Below are positions 7,512 through 16,257 of a DNA stretch of 48,032 nt, piece by piece. The number at the start of each line of letters is the position of its first letter. Position 1 is the first letter of the stretch. The notes below the pieces were generated by a model. The model saw nothing but the letters and a program-made list of their open reading frames with translations, did not search any database and had not been told where the DNA came from. The DNA is from Lachnospiraceae bacterium (GTDB lineage Bacteria; Bacillota; Clostridia; Lachnospirales; Lachnospiraceae): assembly GCA_016281335.1 (NCBI GenBank), contig JAEEIK010000046.1, forward strand, positions 1 to 48,032, in the 5' to 3' direction. The translations under genes and the position numbers were made by a program.

Positions 7512-8303
7512 TCATTTCTTCTTCAATACCGCCAGTGCCGCATAATGCAGTACTTCAAAACTTTCCGGCGCAATTTTATTTAAAAGTTCTCTGTGTTCTG
7601 CATCCCATGCTGCCAGCTCCTCTCCCGAAAGGGAAGCTCCAACACCTCTGCAGGCTTTCATCCTGCCATGCCAGGTCTCTCTTGTGAACGGAACTTTCAC
7701 ATCATATTCTTCATGCTCAATCATATCGAAATATTCATAAGTAACATCCGGTATCCATATCGGATGTCTGGTCTCCCCGCAGCCCGACCATTTGGGACTG
7801 TACTTAAGCACTAATTCTTCACTCTTGCCTGCTATCTCATCCTCATAGGGAAGCCAGGCCATATACAGGATCAGCAGCTTTCCTCCGGGTTTCAGAAACT
7901 CTGCAAGACGCGGCATTACTTTTTCATGATCAAAATACCAGAAACACTGGCAGGCACTTATCACATCAAAGCTTTCAGCAGGAAAGTCCGCATCTTCCGT
8001 GGATACTGCCATAAACTCAATGTTCATTCCTGCTTCCGAAGCCAGCCTCTTTGCCTGCTCTATCTGTTCCGGAGATATATCGGTACCTGTCCATTCTGCT
8101 CCGTAATGATACATATTCCTGGGAAGAACTCCTGTCCCGGTTCCCATATCAAGCACCTTCTGGCCTTTAACGCATAGTCCTCTGTCCGCTATCTTTTTAT
8201 AAAAAATTTCAGGATATATGTCCCTGAACTTCGCATATTCCTCTGAAGTCTTACCCCAGTCAAATGCATTTCCGTCGTCTATCCTCTTATCACGTATCTC
8301 CAT
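7512..8303 (-). CDS. Class I SAM-dependent methyltransferase, UbiE/COQ5-like
   Basis: A 263-residue methyltransferase. Motif I VLDMGTGTGVLPRNM lies at about residues 51-65, the ribose-binding acid in TGTDISPEQIEQAK, motif II in FDVISACQCFWYFDHE, and LKPGGKLLILYM is post-motif III. The ATG at 8303 is chosen over one at 8342 because GAGGAGA lies just upstream and the shorter form starts at the family's usual place. It overlaps the end of the upstream MutS-like gene by 14 bases. The C-terminal W/Y-rich part (TRETWHGRMKACRGVGASLS) matches a common Firmicute subgroup of small-molecule methyltransferases with unknown substrates. Confidence 0.88.
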   Translation of the reverse strand: MEIRDKRIDDGNAFDWGKTSEEYAKFRDIYPEIFYKKIADRGLCVKGQKVLDMGTGTGVLPRNMYHYGAEWTGTDISPEQIEQAKRLASEAGMNIEFMAVSTEDADFPAESFDVISACQCFWYFDHEKVMPRLAEFLKPGGKLLILYMAWLPYEDEIAGKSEELVLKYSPKWSGCGETRHPIWIPDVTYEYFDMIEHEEYDVKVPFTRETWHGRMKACRGVGASLSGEELAAWDAEHRELLNKIAPESFEVLHYAALAVLKKK

Positions 8304-9933
8304 TTTCTCTCTCCTCTTTGAGCTCCCCCAGTACCTGATCATACAATTCCAGTCCGAAACTGGTCATCTCCGGTTCATGGGGTATCATTCTGTATGTCCT
8401 CCTGCCGTCTTCCAGATGCTCCGCGCTTAAGAAGGATACTTTCTCATCGTCTTTGGATTCCTCATATATTCTCTGCGCAAAGGATAAAAGATGTGTCACC
8501 GTAAATATACTTACACCTTCTTCCTTGAGAGCTCGTACTATATCATAGGCTATCGCCGAACCTTCTTTTTCGGTTGTTGTCGCAAAAGATTCATTAAGTA
8601 ACAGCAGCGCATCATCACCGAGATTGCTGACTATCTGATCCATCCTGCGCAGCTCTTCATCAAGACGTCCGCTATTCATCGCACTGTCTTCGCGTCTGGT
8701 AAAGTGTGCAAACACTGATGAATACAGACCGCTGCGATAACTCTTTGCAGCTACGAACAAGCCGCACTGGAACATCATCTGCGCTATGCCTATGCTGCGA
8801 AGGAAAGTGGATTTCCCTCCCTGGTTCGCGCCGGTTATTACCACCAGCTGTTTACCGTTCAGATTACCGCTGTTTCCTACAACCTCTCCTCCCTGTTCCA
8901 GATTCATTACCACTTCTTTAAGATCATCATACTTAAGATCATTCTTTTCACCTACCTCGGGGAAACAGTAATCGATATGATGACACTGCAGATGTGATCT
9001 GATATTGATCACACCCAGATAAAACGCGGTCTGAAAATGCAGCTGGTCAAAAAACTGTCCGAAGGATGATACCAGAGGAGTACATACCGAATAAACATAG
9101 CTTACCGTCTGGTATTCCAGTTCTGCCGCATCGCCCATCATTGACTGGTCGTCATACAATGAGATGATTCCCGGAGTCAGAGATGTGATGGTACTCTGCA
9201 GTTTTGCGATGACTCCTCTGGGATTGCTGTAAGGTTTTACAATGGTCTCGATATGTTCCAGCTTCAGATCGCTCAATTTAAGGCCGTCCGACAGGCCGCA
9301 GTCTATTTTAACTCTCGGATAATACAGAACATAATTTCCTCTTTCTTCTTTTTTGCCTGTTGCATCCGAAAAGAAAGTCAGGTCATTTATGATATCATCG
9401 ATATTCAGATTATAGTCTTCGGGGAACTCTTTTATGATCCTTTCATATAAAGCGGTAAATCCTTCGGAGCTAAAACCCGACAGATTATCCTCCAGCAGTG
9501 CCCTTACATCCGAAACACCTTTTACCAGGAGTTTAAGTATCCTTATATCCGTGATCAGTCTTCCTTTGGAATCACGCACTCCCATGCCGTTATTTTTTCT
9601 GCCCAGCTTCTCCCATTCTTCCAGTATCCTTCCGGACATTTCATAAAGCTCGGTAACAACGGCCTTCTTTTTGATACAGTCCTTGATCATCTCCTGTCTG
9701 TACCTGACCTCTTCTTCATTGCGAAGAGGTATCCTCATAACCTTCTTTACGGCAGCGCCGAGATATGTATCTTTCTCACCCGGATAATCGATTTTAGTAC
9801 CGCGCAGAACACACTCCCTCTCTGCAGCTTTGAAGAGTTTCTCAAGGCCCAGGTCTTTACATATGCTGTTCCAGTCAAAGTATGCTTTTGTGTTTCCCCA
9901 TTCCCTGTCGGAATACAGTAAATTTACATTCAT
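8290..9933 (-). CDS. MutS-like ATPase lacking the mismatch-reading domain (second of pair)
   Basis: A 547-residue protein with the MutS lever/clamp-like helical region followed by the C-terminal ATPase. Walker A is GANQGGKST (368-376). The Walker B region is LLLLNESFATTTEKEGS (about 443-459), where canonical MutS has D-E; here it is N-E (447-448). The signature and dimer region ends with THLLSFAQ. The N-terminal mismatch-binding domain with its Phe-x-Glu motif is absent and the length is about 60 percent of MutS, so ordinary mismatch repair is unlikely. Related short MutS-like families occur widely in Firmicutes with unknown roles. It is coupled by ATGA to another MutS-like gene, which suggests a heterodimer in which each supplies part of a composite ATPase site. 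Confidence 0.88.
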   Translation of the reverse strand: MNVNLLYSDREWGNTKAYFDWNSICKDLGLEKLFKAAERECVLRGTKIDYPGEKDTYLGAAVKKVMRIPLRNEEEVRYRQEMIKDCIKKKAVVTELYEMSGRILEEWEKLGRKNNGMGVRDSKGRLITDIRILKLLVKGVSDVRALLEDNLSGFSSEGFTALYERIIKEFPEDYNLNIDDIINDLTFFSDATGKKEERGNYVLYYPRVKIDCGLSDGLKLSDLKLEHIETIVKPYSNPRGVIAKLQSTITSLTPGIISLYDDQSMMGDAAELEYQTVSYVYSVCTPLVSSFGQFFDQLHFQTAFYLGVINIRSHLQCHHIDYCFPEVGEKNDLKYDDLKEVVMNLEQGGEVVGNSGNLNGKQLVVITGANQGGKSTFLRSIGIAQMMFQCGLFVAAKSYRSGLYSSVFAHFTRREDSAMNSGRLDEELRRMDQIVSNLGDDALLLLNESFATTTEKEGSAIAYDIVRALKEEGVSIFTVTHLLSFAQRIYEESKDDEKVSFLSAEHLEDGRRTYRMIPHEPEMTSFGLELYDQVLGELKEERENGDT

Positions 9934-11432
9934 GGATTAAATCTCTCCTTCAGCTGTTCGTAGGTGAGACCGTATTTGTATGCCTGTCTGTCTGTACCGC
10001 TTATCTCCCTGGCCTCGTCTCTTTCGATCTTGTAGGTCTGTTTCAGGTTCTCATCAACATTGGCTCTGATGCTTACAACTTCGGGATAAGACGAAGCAAG
10101 CTCTATAAGATGTGTAACGTATATGCCTTTACAGTTGATCCCTATCAGATGTTCCAGCACTCTTTTACCCATGATGGTTGCATCATAATTTGCTGCCGTA
10201 GTAAACAGCTCATTAATTACAACAAAGGCTCCGTGCTGTTCCTTCTCCATTATAGGTTTCAGACGCACCAGCTCATCCATCAGTTTTCCGCGACCGGTTT
10301 CGGTACTCTCTTCAACTGAGAAATGTGTCCACAGATTACTGTAATAAGGCACCTGCGCAGACTCTGCCGGAACATCCAGACCCAGCTTTGACAAATAGAC
10401 CAACTGTCCCAGACTCCTTGCATAGGTTGTCTTGCCTCCCTGATTAGGACCTGTCAGTACAAAGAAACGTTCATCTACACCCAGATAGGTCTCATTCGAT
10501 ACCACCTCTTTACCGGCTTCGTAATTGACAAGGGCAAGAGCAAGATCATAGAGTCCGCTTGCCATAAGCTTATCTTCAGAAGCTTTCGGAGTACAGAAAC
10601 TGAAACCTCTCTCTTCCATCTTTTTCTGGAACTGCGCATAAGCCAGGTAATAGACCATTTCATGTTCCAGTTCCGATATTCCTTCATGCATATATTCAGG
10701 ATAGTTTTTACAGAATTTATCCAGACGCTTAAAAAAATCCTTATGCTTTTTGCGATACAGGGATACTATCTCTTCCTCCAAGTCAGAAAACACTTCCCTG
10801 TCCAGAAAAGGATTAATAAAGTTTTTCCCGTGATCGGGAAAGCAGCCTGATAAGAACTCTTCGAAAGCTCCCGTTCCCTTACCGTCTGTTATCGTGATCT
10901 TTTCCTTTTCGTAGGTGATAAGCACGCGGAAAGAGGCAAGCTCCGTGCGAAGTGCCATCGCCTCCTCTTTCAGTTTCAGATAGCTTTCCGAAGACAGGCA
11001 ATCATTGATAAAAGAAAGCAGCCCCTTCATGCCTTCGGAAGTAAGTGCTGCCTTATCCAGTTCTTCCTTCAGCTTTTCCAATGCATCGACATAGGCACAG
11101 GTCTCTCTCAGATACCATGCCTGCGTCTGCAATGTTTCATAAGCTTTTTCCTTTCTTTCTGCAAAGAGTCTGCGTTCCTTTATGCTTCCGTAATACCCGT
11201 CCATCGCAGACAAGACTTCGCTATTCTTGATGTCACTGTATATCGCTCTTCTGTATTCCTCTGTTTCCCTGTTCTCAGGAAAACCTTCGTATAATCCTTC
11301 TGCCTCTTCTCCCCAGTCTGCTGTTACTTTTTCCAATATCTGATCAAGATTTAAGTCGATGAAATAGGCCGGTCTTTCCGGCACATCCTTCTCCCTTTTA
11401 TTCCTGTCAGACTTATTCAAAAGACTGAACAT
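9930..11432 (-). CDS. MutS-like ATPase (first of pair)
   Basis: A 500-residue MutS-family ATPase distinct from its neighbour. Walker A GPNQGGKTT is near residue 330, the conserved STETGRGKLMDEL segment follows, and the Walker B region is FVVINELFTTAANYDA, again Asn-Glu instead of Asp-Glu. Helical lever/clamp-like sequence fills the first about 300 residues; no mismatch-recognition domain. ATG at 11432 fits AGAGG seven bases upstream better than the ATG at 11438, which that site would almost touch. It heads a run of closely spaced genes down to 1392. It is a likely partner of the next gene; function in DNA or RNA structure processing is inference. Confidence 0.87.
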   Translation of the reverse strand: MFSLLNKSDRNKREKDVPERPAYFIDLNLDQILEKVTADWGEEAEGLYEGFPENRETEEYRRAIYSDIKNSEVLSAMDGYYGSIKERRLFAERKEKAYETLQTQAWYLRETCAYVDALEKLKEELDKAALTSEGMKGLLSFINDCLSSESYLKLKEEAMALRTELASFRVLITYEKEKITITDGKGTGAFEEFLSGCFPDHGKNFINPFLDREVFSDLEEEIVSLYRKKHKDFFKRLDKFCKNYPEYMHEGISELEHEMVYYLAYAQFQKKMEERGFSFCTPKASEDKLMASGLYDLALALVNYEAGKEVVSNETYLGVDERFFVLTGPNQGGKTTYARSLGQLVYLSKLGLDVPAESAQVPYYSNLWTHFSVEESTETGRGKLMDELVRLKPIMEKEQHGAFVVINELFTTAANYDATIMGKRVLEHLIGINCKGIYVTHLIELASSYPEVVSIRANVDENLKQTYKIERDEAREISGTDRQAYKYGLTYEQLKERFNP

Positions 11433-11501
11433 CTTCATACCTCTTTATGGTCAAAAGTTCCTTAATAACTCTACCATATTATCAATAAAAAGTATATAAA
11501 A

Positions 11502-11528
11502 ACCGGCAGGGCGTTATGCCCTGCCGGT
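11502..11528 (-). terminator. Rho-independent terminator of the flagellin operon
   Basis: A perfect 11-bp stem (ACCGGCAGGGC / GCCCTGCCGGT) with a five-base loop, followed on the minus strand by TTTTTATATAC. It lies 18 bases after the fliS stop codon and separates the motility operon from the MutS-like genes. Confidence 0.92.
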
Positions 11529-11546
11529 CGCCATCATCCGTATTAT

Positions 11547-12017
11547 TTATGCCAGAAATCCTCTGTTGGTACCTGCTCCGGAATAATCCGTATTAAGCTC
11601 TCCCGGTCCGTAAGTCATGCCTGCATAAACCACTTCGGTATTCTGCATCAGCGCCGGTGAATCGTCATTCTCAACGCTCTTGGCATATGCATCACGAAGT
11701 CTCTGCATTATGCTTACTGCTTCATCGACACGCTCGGTATTCTGACGTATGGACGCCATTATGAGTCTCCTGTCCGCGAATCTGTACAGACTGTAGGTAT
11801 TCTTTCCTATCTCTGTTTTCATATTCAGCGAATCCATAAGTTCCAACAGTACATTCCTGCCGTGATCAACTGCTTTCTTAAAGTCATCGCTTCCGGGCAA
11901 TGCAGCCTTAAGTTCATTCATATATTCAAGAAACATATCATAAAGTATCACTACGAGTCCTGTCTTATTTGCACCTGTTATCCTCAACATGAAATCCTGT
12001 TTTTTAGCATCTGTCAT
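11547..12017 (-). CDS. fliS: FliS-like flagellin export chaperone
   Basis: A 156-residue, mostly helical protein. The first about 110 residues match FliS: ANKTGLVVILYDMFLEYMNELKAAL, then LLELMDSLNMKTEIGKNTYSLYRF, then the RRLIMASI helix and VSIMQRLRDAYAKS. FliS binds the C-terminal D0 region of flagellin in the cytoplasm and holds it unfolded for export. It is the gene right after flagellin (32-base gap), which supports the call. The tail of about 35 residues (MTYGPGELNTDYSGAG) is longer than in typical FliS and is low in complexity. fliD, usually near fliS, is not in the window. Confidence 0.8.
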   Translation of the reverse strand: MTDAKKQDFMLRITGANKTGLVVILYDMFLEYMNELKAALPGSDDFKKAVDHGRNVLLELMDSLNMKTEIGKNTYSLYRFADRRLIMASIRQNTERVDEAVSIMQRLRDAYAKSVENDDSPALMQNTEVVYAGMTYGPGELNTDYSGAGTNRGFLA

Positions 12018-12049
12018 CGCTTCATCCTCCTTATCCCGAATACTCTAAA

Positions 12050-13150
12050 TTACTGCAGCAGCTGCAATACCATTGACGGTCTTTCATTGGCCTGGGCCAG
12101 CATGCTGGTTCCTGCCTGTGTCAGTACCTGGTAGGTGGTGTATTCGGTCATTTCTTCTGCCATATCAACATCCATTATTCGCGAATATGCTCCTGTCATG
12201 TTTTCTTCGGATACGGCTGTGCTCTCAAGATTATGTTCTAATCTGTTCTGATAAGCTCCGAGCTTACTTCTCACATCATTAATATAACTAAGCGCACCCT
12301 TCATGCTGCTGATGGCTGTCTGAGCATCTTCCATAGTAAGCACGTTTGTATTTGCTATATCCATAGTCTTAAGTGATACTGTAGGTATCTGTATAGCCAG
12401 TTCCTGACCTTCGTTTGCACCGGTCTGGATCTTCATCGCTCCTATTCCCGTTATGTCTATATTTACAGCAGCTGCGGGGAGATTGTCGGGATCAATGGCT
12501 ATGTCCATTTCAAATCCGCTTAAACCTCTGAGTCTTATGGTCTCTCCCGAATCACTGAGTGTGGCCTTTACATCTCTGTTTTCAAAACCGCCGGCAGTAA
12601 CATCAACTTCACCTACAGACTGAAGCTGTGTGTAAATAGCCGTAACATCCAGCTGGTACTGTCCGGAGGGAACATCCGCATTATAATACTGAACCTTAAC
12701 GTTCTTATCATCCGTGTATCCCTTCAGATCAAAGTTTCCGTTAAGTAAGGGCTGTCCGTTAAATTCTGTCTGTTCGGATATACGTGTGATCTCCTGCTTA
12801 AGCTGCTGTATCTCTTTATCGATTATCGCCCTGTCATCATCTGTCTTGGTATCGGTACCTGCCTGAACCGCAAGTTCACTCATACGCTGTATGATGGATG
12901 ATATCTCGCTTAATGCGCCGTCAGCTGTCTCAATGACCGATATACCGTCATTGGTGTTGTTGGAACCAACGCCAAGACCGCGCACCTGTGAATTCATGCG
13001 GTGCCCGATGGCCATGCCGGCAGGATTGTCCTGTGCTTCATTAACTTTTAATCCTGAAGAAAGACGACGGAGAGATCTGCTGAGCAGATCGTCGTTCTGA
13101 TTCAGATTCTTATTTGCTATAACGGCGGCGGTGTTAAAATTGATCCTCAT
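12050..13150 (-). CDS. fliC: Flagellin
   Basis: A 366-residue flagellin, the filament subunit. The N-terminal D0/D1 part (about 1-140) shows MRINFNTAAVIANKNL, LSSGLKVNEAQDNPAG and ELAVQAGTDT, and the C-terminal part (about 280-366) shows SYINDVRSKLGAYQNRLEH and ends SMLAQANERPSMVLQLLQ. The central variable part is short (about 140 residues), so it is a compact flagellin. AGGAAGG lies five bases before the ATG. I see no convincing sigma-28 promoter in the 54 bases before it, so it may share the transcript starting at about 16222 or have a promoter inside the upstream gene. fliS follows. Confidence 0.95.
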   Translation of the reverse strand: MRINFNTAAVIANKNLNQNDDLLSRSLRRLSSGLKVNEAQDNPAGMAIGHRMNSQVRGLGVGSNNTNDGISVIETADGALSEISSIIQRMSELAVQAGTDTKTDDDRAIIDKEIQQLKQEITRISEQTEFNGQPLLNGNFDLKGYTDDKNVKVQYYNADVPSGQYQLDVTAIYTQLQSVGEVDVTAGGFENRDVKATLSDSGETIRLRGLSGFEMDIAIDPDNLPAAAVNIDITGIGAMKIQTGANEGQELAIQIPTVSLKTMDIANTNVLTMEDAQTAISSMKGALSYINDVRSKLGAYQNRLEHNLESTAVSEENMTGAYSRIMDVDMAEEMTEYTTYQVLTQAGTSMLAQANERPSMVLQLLQ

Positions 13151-13204
13151 AATACCTTCCTCTTCTTTCCGCCGTCCGTGGCTTTTAGATCTTCCGTGAT
13201 GCTT

Positions 13205-16198
13205 TTATCCTTCACTCATGCAGCTTATGAATATCTTTGCTGTCTTGTATAAAGCTGCAGTATCTATTCCGTTATCTATTACATCGGCATTTTTACGCTG
13301 AATATTTAGTCCGTTTGTCTCAGAAAGCACGAAAGACAGCTCTGTAAGCTCTATGCCCTCGCCAAGAAGCCTTTCCTTAAGCAGTTCTTCTCTCTCTCTG
13401 GCTGCATCCACGCCTTCTTTTTCACTTCCGGCTACCAGACCGCTGATACCTTCCTGCTCAGTAGTGAACCTGGCCCTGAGATGCCCTGCTGTGGGACTAT
13501 CCATATTGATCTCAACATTGGCCTGTACCGAACTCTCATGTATTATGCGCACGTTTACAGTACTCTCTTCACCGCCTATGCTCATGGGTATCTCATAGCT
13601 TTCTTCCCTGCAGAGTGTACCTGCTATGCTTAACTGTTTAAGCGCAGAAGTAAAACGTCTGATATCTATAGGCTCGGAACTCTCTGTCACTGCCTCTTCT
13701 ATCATGCTTTCAGACAGCTCTATCATACGCATATATGCTTCCTGCGCGCTTTCAGCGCCGGTAAAACTCTCCAGCATGCCTTCCTTAGCTTCATTAAAGC
13801 TTTCAAGCAGATCATCTTCAAGATCAGTCTTATCTTCAACCGGCTTTACGGATTCGCTGCTTAACTTCCCGTCCTTACCGGTGCGCCTGCGTCTTTCGGC
13901 TATTCCCACAGCCGTCCTGGCCAGATCAAAAGCGCCTCCGCGGCTCGTCTTCAATTCCTGATAAGCCGTCACATTCTCGGCCGAAGGGGTGATCCCCAGA
14001 TTCATGAGCTCGTTATATACTCTCTCAGGCGCATTAGCTGCTTCTTCAAGCATTTCTTCGGTATCCAGATATTCACCGGCTGCATAAGCTGTTGCTATCT
14101 GTTCGTCTATATCGTTAATAACTCCGCTTTCCATACCCCTGAAAGCATCGTCAATACTTACATCCATGCCCTTATCGCGCATGCTTCTGACTGCAGTCAT
14201 CAGATTTTCAAAATTGATCTCCGCACCCTGATTGATAAGACTTCCTATGGCTGCGCCGTCCTTTTTACTGATCTGGTGGAGCATACGGTATATACCTATA
14301 TAAGACTCCTTTTCTTCAGCCGTGATCCTGTGACGGTTCTCAAGCTTTACAAGATATTCGCTGTATCTTTCACCGGAAGGACCTGCCTCGGCAAGACGTT
14401 TATCCAGTTCTTCCATGGAAAGTTTCATCGGATTCACTCCCTGTCTTATCATCCTCAGAGTCTCTTCGGGCGTCATCCTCTCTATTATGCGGTCCACCGT
14501 TGCCACGGCAGACTTAACTGCATTTATATTCTCCTGACTCAGTTCCATTGAGTTATAACCCAGAATACGCACGGCTCTGGAGTTCTCATCCGTATTCTCT
14601 ATACCGAGTTCCTTCATCAGAGAATCCGCATGCCTGAAAGCCTCTCCTATGCTGTCTCCGAGGTCCGGACGTACTTCGGTCATCATGGTCTCATAGAGGC
14701 TGCCTGCCATATCCAGACGGGTCTTTAAGCTTCTTCCTGCTTCAGCATATTCATCAACTGTGATCTGTGCCTCCAGACTGAAAGCTGCTGTCAGGCTTTC
14801 ACGCCTCATTATCATGTCTCCGGCTGTCATAAGAGGCAGACCGGGCAATTCTTCTATATTACGAAGAGTATCCTTGAACCACTCTTCCCTCTCGTCAGCT
14901 TCTTTAGCGTCCTCTGTGCCGAACATGGACTTTTTCATTTCGCTTTCGGCTTTCTTCAGAGAATCTACGAGATCGGAAAGTTCCATGGTATCAAGCTTTA
15001 CTCCGCTCTTTAACAACATATATGAACTCTCCACGGTCATTGACAGCCTTGCTTCCTCCAACTGTCTGCGGGCGCTGATGCTCACGGTCTCTACTTTTAC
15101 GGATACACTTATACTTATTTTCAACTGAGAAGCTCTGAGATTCCTTATATTCAGCTTCTTTCCCTCTGCTGCGGTCAGATCCGCTGCCTCATCGGTAAAT
15201 CCTTTTACTTCCTCTGTAAGCGCCACTGCCTTATCAAGCAGCGTTCCTTCTTCGGTAAGAAGTGCACTTCCGGCACTCAGTCCGTCGCTGACGGCATCTG
15301 CTGCTGCCTTTGCGGCATATTCAGGATCTATGGGGGTCTTCAGTTCCTTAAGCTCTTTCATCGCAAGGAAGCTGTCCTCTGTCAGAGGCAGACCCTTCTC
15401 TATCATTTGCTCCGCCAGCCCTATAGCTTCAGTATCAGCTTCGTTTCCGCTGTTTTCTATGACTTTTCGTATCTGTTCCTGCAGACCGCTGCTTTCTATA
15501 TCGCTTACGGATGCTGCCTCGGCCACATAAGCACCTTCAGCAAAATACCCGCCTGCTGCCCTTCCCATGCTGCCCACATTGGCTGCGAGATAGAGGTTGT
15601 CTATGGTAGGAGCCAGCATATTTTCAACCATATACATACGGGCATCGTCATTCAGTTCGCCGATGGATACGGCTTTCTCCACAGCCTGCTGTATATCTTT
15701 CAGACCGGTCTCTCCCACTTCCTCACCCGCCTTACGCAGGGCGGCACTTATCTCGGCCGCATAGGCATCCGAACCGGTTATATTTTCAAGGGTCTTCGCA
15801 TCCAGATCGTCGTTGTAGCCGCGGATCACCTGCCCGGACCTGGCCATCTCCGCCTTTATCCTGTCAGTGATGTTTACTGCATCCTCAGGCTCTATGCTGC
15901 CTGCGTCATAGCCCTCTTCCTTCATTTTAGCGAAGGCTTCGGGACTCAGAGTATTGGCCATCACGGTCATGAAATTCTTACGGTTCTTTGCATCTGCTTC
16001 TATACCGCCTTCGGGGATTGGCATAGCACCATGCCTCTCGCTGTATGCCGAAAGCATCCCGTTCCTGCCGTCATCACGCACAAAAGAAGCAGCGGGGGCG
16101 GAAACCTCCTTCGCTGCCTTCTTTATATTCACAGGATCTGCCACTCCGGTCTGTATCTCCGGCTTTATCCTGTTATCATCTATATTATTTATGTTCAT
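13205..16198 (-). CDS. Very long FliK-like (hook-length control type) protein
   Basis: A 997-residue, acidic, mostly helical soluble protein without signal peptide or membrane segment. Most of it (about 50-860) is repeats-free alpha-helical sequence rich in Glu, Ala, Met and Ser. The C-terminal about 870-967 has the pattern of the FliK C-terminal (Flg_hook) domain: VNVRIIHESS, then TAGHLRARFTTEQEGISGLV, then ERLLGEGIELTELSF. FliK measures hook length and switches export to filament proteins. Long proteins of this kind (annotated, from memory, as DUF6240) are common in Lachnospiraceae. It sits directly upstream of flagellin behind a sigma-28-type promoter, which fits a motility role. GGAGGGG precedes the ATG by five bases. 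Exact function is unproven. Confidence 0.8.
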   Translation of the reverse strand: MNINNIDDNRIKPEIQTGVADPVNIKKAAKEVSAPAASFVRDDGRNGMLSAYSERHGAMPIPEGGIEADAKNRKNFMTVMANTLSPEAFAKMKEEGYDAGSIEPEDAVNITDRIKAEMARSGQVIRGYNDDLDAKTLENITGSDAYAAEISAALRKAGEEVGETGLKDIQQAVEKAVSIGELNDDARMYMVENMLAPTIDNLYLAANVGSMGRAAGGYFAEGAYVAEAASVSDIESSGLQEQIRKVIENSGNEADTEAIGLAEQMIEKGLPLTEDSFLAMKELKELKTPIDPEYAAKAAADAVSDGLSAGSALLTEEGTLLDKAVALTEEVKGFTDEAADLTAAEGKKLNIRNLRASQLKISISVSVKVETVSISARRQLEEARLSMTVESSYMLLKSGVKLDTMELSDLVDSLKKAESEMKKSMFGTEDAKEADEREEWFKDTLRNIEELPGLPLMTAGDMIMRRESLTAAFSLEAQITVDEYAEAGRSLKTRLDMAGSLYETMMTEVRPDLGDSIGEAFRHADSLMKELGIENTDENSRAVRILGYNSMELSQENINAVKSAVATVDRIIERMTPEETLRMIRQGVNPMKLSMEELDKRLAEAGPSGERYSEYLVKLENRHRITAEEKESYIGIYRMLHQISKKDGAAIGSLINQGAEINFENLMTAVRSMRDKGMDVSIDDAFRGMESGVINDIDEQIATAYAAGEYLDTEEMLEEAANAPERVYNELMNLGITPSAENVTAYQELKTSRGGAFDLARTAVGIAERRRRTGKDGKLSSESVKPVEDKTDLEDDLLESFNEAKEGMLESFTGAESAQEAYMRMIELSESMIEEAVTESSEPIDIRRFTSALKQLSIAGTLCREESYEIPMSIGGEESTVNVRIIHESSVQANVEINMDSPTAGHLRARFTTEQEGISGLVAGSEKEGVDAAREREELLKERLLGEGIELTELSFVLSETNGLNIQRKNADVIDNGIDTAALYKTAKIFISCMSEG

Positions 16199-16211
16199 GG
16201 TAACCCCTCCG

Positions 16212-16229
16212 TAATAGTGATCACTATTA
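16212..16229. promoter_or_regulatory. 18-bp perfect palindrome at the predicted start of transcription
   Basis: TAATAGTGATCACTATTA is fully palindromic and begins at the base next to the predicted -10 element of the sigma-28-type promoter. It covers the expected transcription start and early leader. The position suits a repressor operator; it could instead form a short RNA hairpin. Confidence 0.5.
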
Positions 16230-16257
16230 TTTTCGGCAGGAAGGGGAACTTTCTTTA
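16230..16257 (-). promoter_or_regulatory. Sigma-28 (FliA/SigD)-type promoter
   Basis: The minus strand reads TAAA (16257-16254), a 16-base spacer, then GCCGAAAA (16237-16230). The consensus for flagellar sigma factors is TAAA-N15-GCCGATAA or GCCGATAT. The -35 element overlaps the stop codon of the histidine kinase gene. It would drive the FliK-like gene and probably flagellin and fliS. Confidence 0.65.
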
